Below are positions 62,008 to 64,000 of a stretch of DNA of 64,000 bases, one piece after another. The notes under the pieces are model-generated. The model ran no database searches. It saw only the letters and a program-made list of their open reading frames with translations, and was not told the DNA's origin. Position 1 is the stretch's first letter. Every line of letters begins with the position of its first letter. Origin of the DNA: Haladaptatus halobius (GTDB lineage Archaea; Halobacteriota; Halobacteria; Halobacteriales; Haladaptataceae). The position numbers and the translations under genes were made by a program. Location: the NCBI RefSeq assembly GCF_020618475.1, contig NZ_CP085335.1, positions 2,480,001 to 2,544,000 of the forward strand, written 5' to 3'.

Positions 62008-64000
62008 GTGAGTGAGCGAACGAGTGCCCTCGACGCCCTCGTATTCGGAGTAGATATCCAGAGCGGGGACGTGCGAGGTGATTCTCCCTCCTATGCGCTC
62101 GTCGTCTACGACGGCGAGCAGATAGACCGCGACGTTGTTTCTCACCGGAAACTCCGGCGACTCGTCGAACGCGACGAGCCCGCGCTCGTGGCGACGGACA
62201 ACATGTACGAACTCGCCGCCGACAAAGACGCCCTCGTCCGCTTCCTGCAGAGCCTTCCGGACGGAACTCGGCTGGTGCAGGTGACCGGCGCGGAGCGACC
62301 GGAACCCCTCTCGCGGGTCGCGTCCCGTCACGGCGTCCCCTACGGAAAGGAACCGATGCGCGAAGCGGAGGCGGCCGCCCGCCTCGCCGCGATGAACGTC
62401 GGCTACGAGGTGTCGGCGTTCACCGACACCACCCACGTCAAGGTGTCTCGTGGGCGCTCGACCGGAAAGGGCGGGTGGAGCGAAGACCGCTACACCCGAC
62501 GAATCCACGGGTCGGTGAAGGAGTGCGCCCGCGACGTGGAGTCCGAAATTCGAAGCGCGGGACTCGACTACGAGCGCGAGGTGACCGAGAAGTACGGCGG
62601 CTACGCCAACGCCGTCTTCGAGGTCGAAGCTCGCCCTGGTGACATCCCCGTCTCGTCGCTGCGGTCGGGGGACGTACGCATCGAAATCGAGCGTCTCCGC
62701 AGGGACGGCATTGAGTTCGACCCCCTCGCCAAGCGCCGCGATCATGTCATCGTTGGTATCGACCCGGGCACGACGACGGCGGTCGCGCTGACCGACTTGG
62801 ACGGCACCCTCCTCGACGTGTGGAGCACGCGCACCGCCGACACCGCCGACGTGATCGAATGGATAATCGAACGGGGACGGCCGGTCGTCGTCGCGGCGGA
62901 CGTGACGCCGATGCCAGAAACCGTCGAGAAGATTCGCCGGAGCTTCGACGCCGCCGCGTGGACGCCGGAGAAAGACCTCCCCGTGGACGAGAAACAGCAC
63001 CGGACGCGAAACGACGACTACGACGACGACCACCAGCGAGACGCGATGGCCGCCGCGCTGTTCGCGTTCGACGGCCACGAAGACCAGTTCCGGCGCATCG
63101 CCCAGAAGGTGCCCGCACAGATGAGTCGCGGCGAGGTGACCGCCCGCGTGGTCGCGGGCGACGAGAGCGTCGAAGCGGTGCTCGCCGACCTTTCGGACGA
63201 CCCCGAACCCGAGGAAGACGAGCAGGAACACACGGTTCGTGAACCCTCCGACGAGGAGAAACGTATCAAACGACTCGAATCGCAGGTCGAACGCCTGCAA
63301 TCGCACGTCGATGACCTGCGGGGGACGGTCGAGACGAAAGATGAGCGAATCGAGGAGTTGGAAGACGAACTCGTGGACGCCCGGCGAGAGGAGCGGCGGA
63401 AAGCCCGCGAACGCCGAGAGATATCGCGGCTCGAACGCGAGAACGACCGACTGGAGCGCGAACTCGACGAGCGTGACGACGAAATCGAGGAGCTGACGGG
63501 GAAGCTCACCCGCCTCAAGAAACTCTGGAAGCTCGACCACTCGAACTTCAGCGACGTGGCCGAGAAAAAGGCCGGACTGGTCGCCGTCAAACCCGTCGAT
63601 AAGTTCACGAACGACGCCATCGACGCCGCCCACGAGAGCTACGGTCTCGCCGAGGACGACGTGATATACCTCCGGGACGCGAGCGGGGCGGGACGTTCGA
63701 CCGCCGAGCGACTGGCCGACATCACCCCCCGAGTCGTGCTCAAGGCGGGCGGCATCTCCGACGTGGCCGACGAGGTGCTGTTCGAACACGAGATTCCGGT
63801 CGGTTCGGCGAGCGAGGTGGCGATTCAGGAGGTGGACGAACTCGCCGTGGCGCGCGAGTCGGAAGTCAAGGGGGTCATCGACGACTGGCGCAAGAGGGCC
63901 GAAGAGCGCCGGAGAGAGGAGAAGACCGAGCAACTCGACCAACTCATCAGTGAACACCGCGCCGAGCGCCGGGTGGACGGACGCGGTTCGTCGTCTCCGT
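62008..64000 (+). CDS. DUF460 protein with RNase H-like domains (C-terminus beyond the window)
   Basis: At least 664 residues of a large archaeal DUF460 protein; the stop lies past the right edge. Two RNase H-like/RuvC-like parts are visible: the first with FGVDIQSGDV near the start, the second with VIVGIDPGTTTAVALTDLDG (about 248-267) and DDDHQRDAMAAALFAF. After it comes a long charged coiled coil (about 411-505; RIKRLESQVERLQSHVDDL onward) and a final alpha/beta part. Function is unproven; a nucleic-acid role is inferred from the fold. GTG 62008 is chosen from the TATA spacing and the conserved VFGVDIQSG just after it. Confidence 0.85.
   Translation, partial: MSERTSALDALVFGVDIQSGDVRGDSPSYALVVYDGEQIDRDVVSHRKLRRLVERDEPALVATDNMYELAADKDALVRFLQSLPDGTRLVQVTGAERPEPLSRVASRHGVPYGKEPMREAEAAARLAAMNVGYEVSAFTDTTHVKVSRGRSTGKGGWSEDRYTRRIHGSVKECARDVESEIRSAGLDYEREVTEKYGGYANAVFEVEARPGDIPVSSLRSGDVRIEIERLRRDGIEFDPLAKRRDHVIVGIDPGTTTAVALTDLDGTLLDVWSTRTADTADVIEWIIERGRPVVVAADVTPMPETVEKIRRSFDAAAWTPEKDLPVDEKQHRTRNDDYDDDHQRDAMAAALFAFDGHEDQFRRIAQKVPAQMSRGEVTARVVAGDESVEAVLADLSDDPEPEEDEQEHTVREPSDEEKRIKRLESQVERLQSHVDDLRGTVETKDERIEELEDELVDARREERRKARERREISRLERENDRLERELDERDDEIEELTGKLTRLKKLWKLDHSNFSDVAEKKAGLVAVKPVDKFTNDAIDAAHESYGLAEDDVIYLRDASGAGRSTAERLADITPRVVLKAGGISDVADEVLFEHEIPVGSASEVAIQEVDELAVARESEVKGVIDDWRKRAEERRREEKTEQLDQLISEHRAERRVDGRGSSSP

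Noticed and set aside
61996..63957. Long minus-strand frame opposite the DUF460 gene
   Set aside because: Antisense shadow; the plus strand encodes the recognisable protein with a proper promoter.

Overview
This window is a 64 kb piece of a haloarchaeal (class Halobacteria) chromosome. The signs are high GC, very acidic proteins, twin-arginine signals on secreted proteins, archaeal TATA boxes (TTTAAGT, TTTATA) about 25-35 nt before start codons, and many small Halobacteria-only families. I cannot name the genus. I see no tRNA or rRNA gene, no CRISPR array, no insertion sequence and no integrase. Most of the window is ordinary core chromosome interspersed with decayed accessory genes.

Layout. 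1-9.1 kb: start of a Rad3/XPD-like helicase (runs off the left edge), a secreted thermonuclease fusion, several small haloarchaeal families, a PHP phosphoesterase and a ferredoxin. 9.1-10.5 kb: a DtxR-like box and two broken copies of a cupin/zinc-ribbon gene. 10.5-24 kb: metabolic and hypothetical genes (aldo/keto reductase, MOSC, phosphotransferase-like, acyl-CoA dehydrogenase, winged-helix regulator, glutamine amidotransferase, a degenerate AMP-ligase-like protein, alpha/beta hydrolase, a second XPD helicase, a LigT-like protein) with two frameshifted genes. 24-33.2 kb: the complete carrier-protein (ArgW) route to arginine, argGH and argWXCBDEF. It is preceded by an arginine-rich mini-ORF with RNA hairpins. 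33.3-43.4 kb: a CapA-like protein, a dead amidase, threonine synthase, a GlpA-like oxidoreductase, an MFS transporter, serA, a heavily decayed regulator, a DUF5788-type protein and serB. 43.4-54.6 kb: Hsp20, an HtrA-type protease, metY-metX, a GH43 lipoprotein, a small membrane gene with an internal stop, serS, an HTH regulator and a sodium:solute symporter operon. 54.9-64 kb: Tsr3, L40e, an acetyltransferase, an RFC-like ATPase, a Thr-rich surface protein, RNase Z, an intact secreted amidase and most of a DUF460 protein.

How the genes fit together. Amino-acid synthesis dominates: arginine (nine genes), serine (serA, serB), threonine (thrC) and methionine (metY-metX). The two arginine transcription units carry the same ATTTAAGT box at the same distance from their first start codon, so they are probably co-regulated. 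The mini-ORF before argG, in which 6 of 29 codons are Arg and whose stop codon lies in a hairpin, is the most interesting unexplained element.

A second theme is gene decay. At least seven accessory genes carry frameshifts or internal stops while all neighbouring biosynthetic genes are intact. Several other proteins (AMP-ligase-like, alpha/beta hydrolase, LigT-like, phosphotransferase-like) keep the fold but lack expected catalytic residues.
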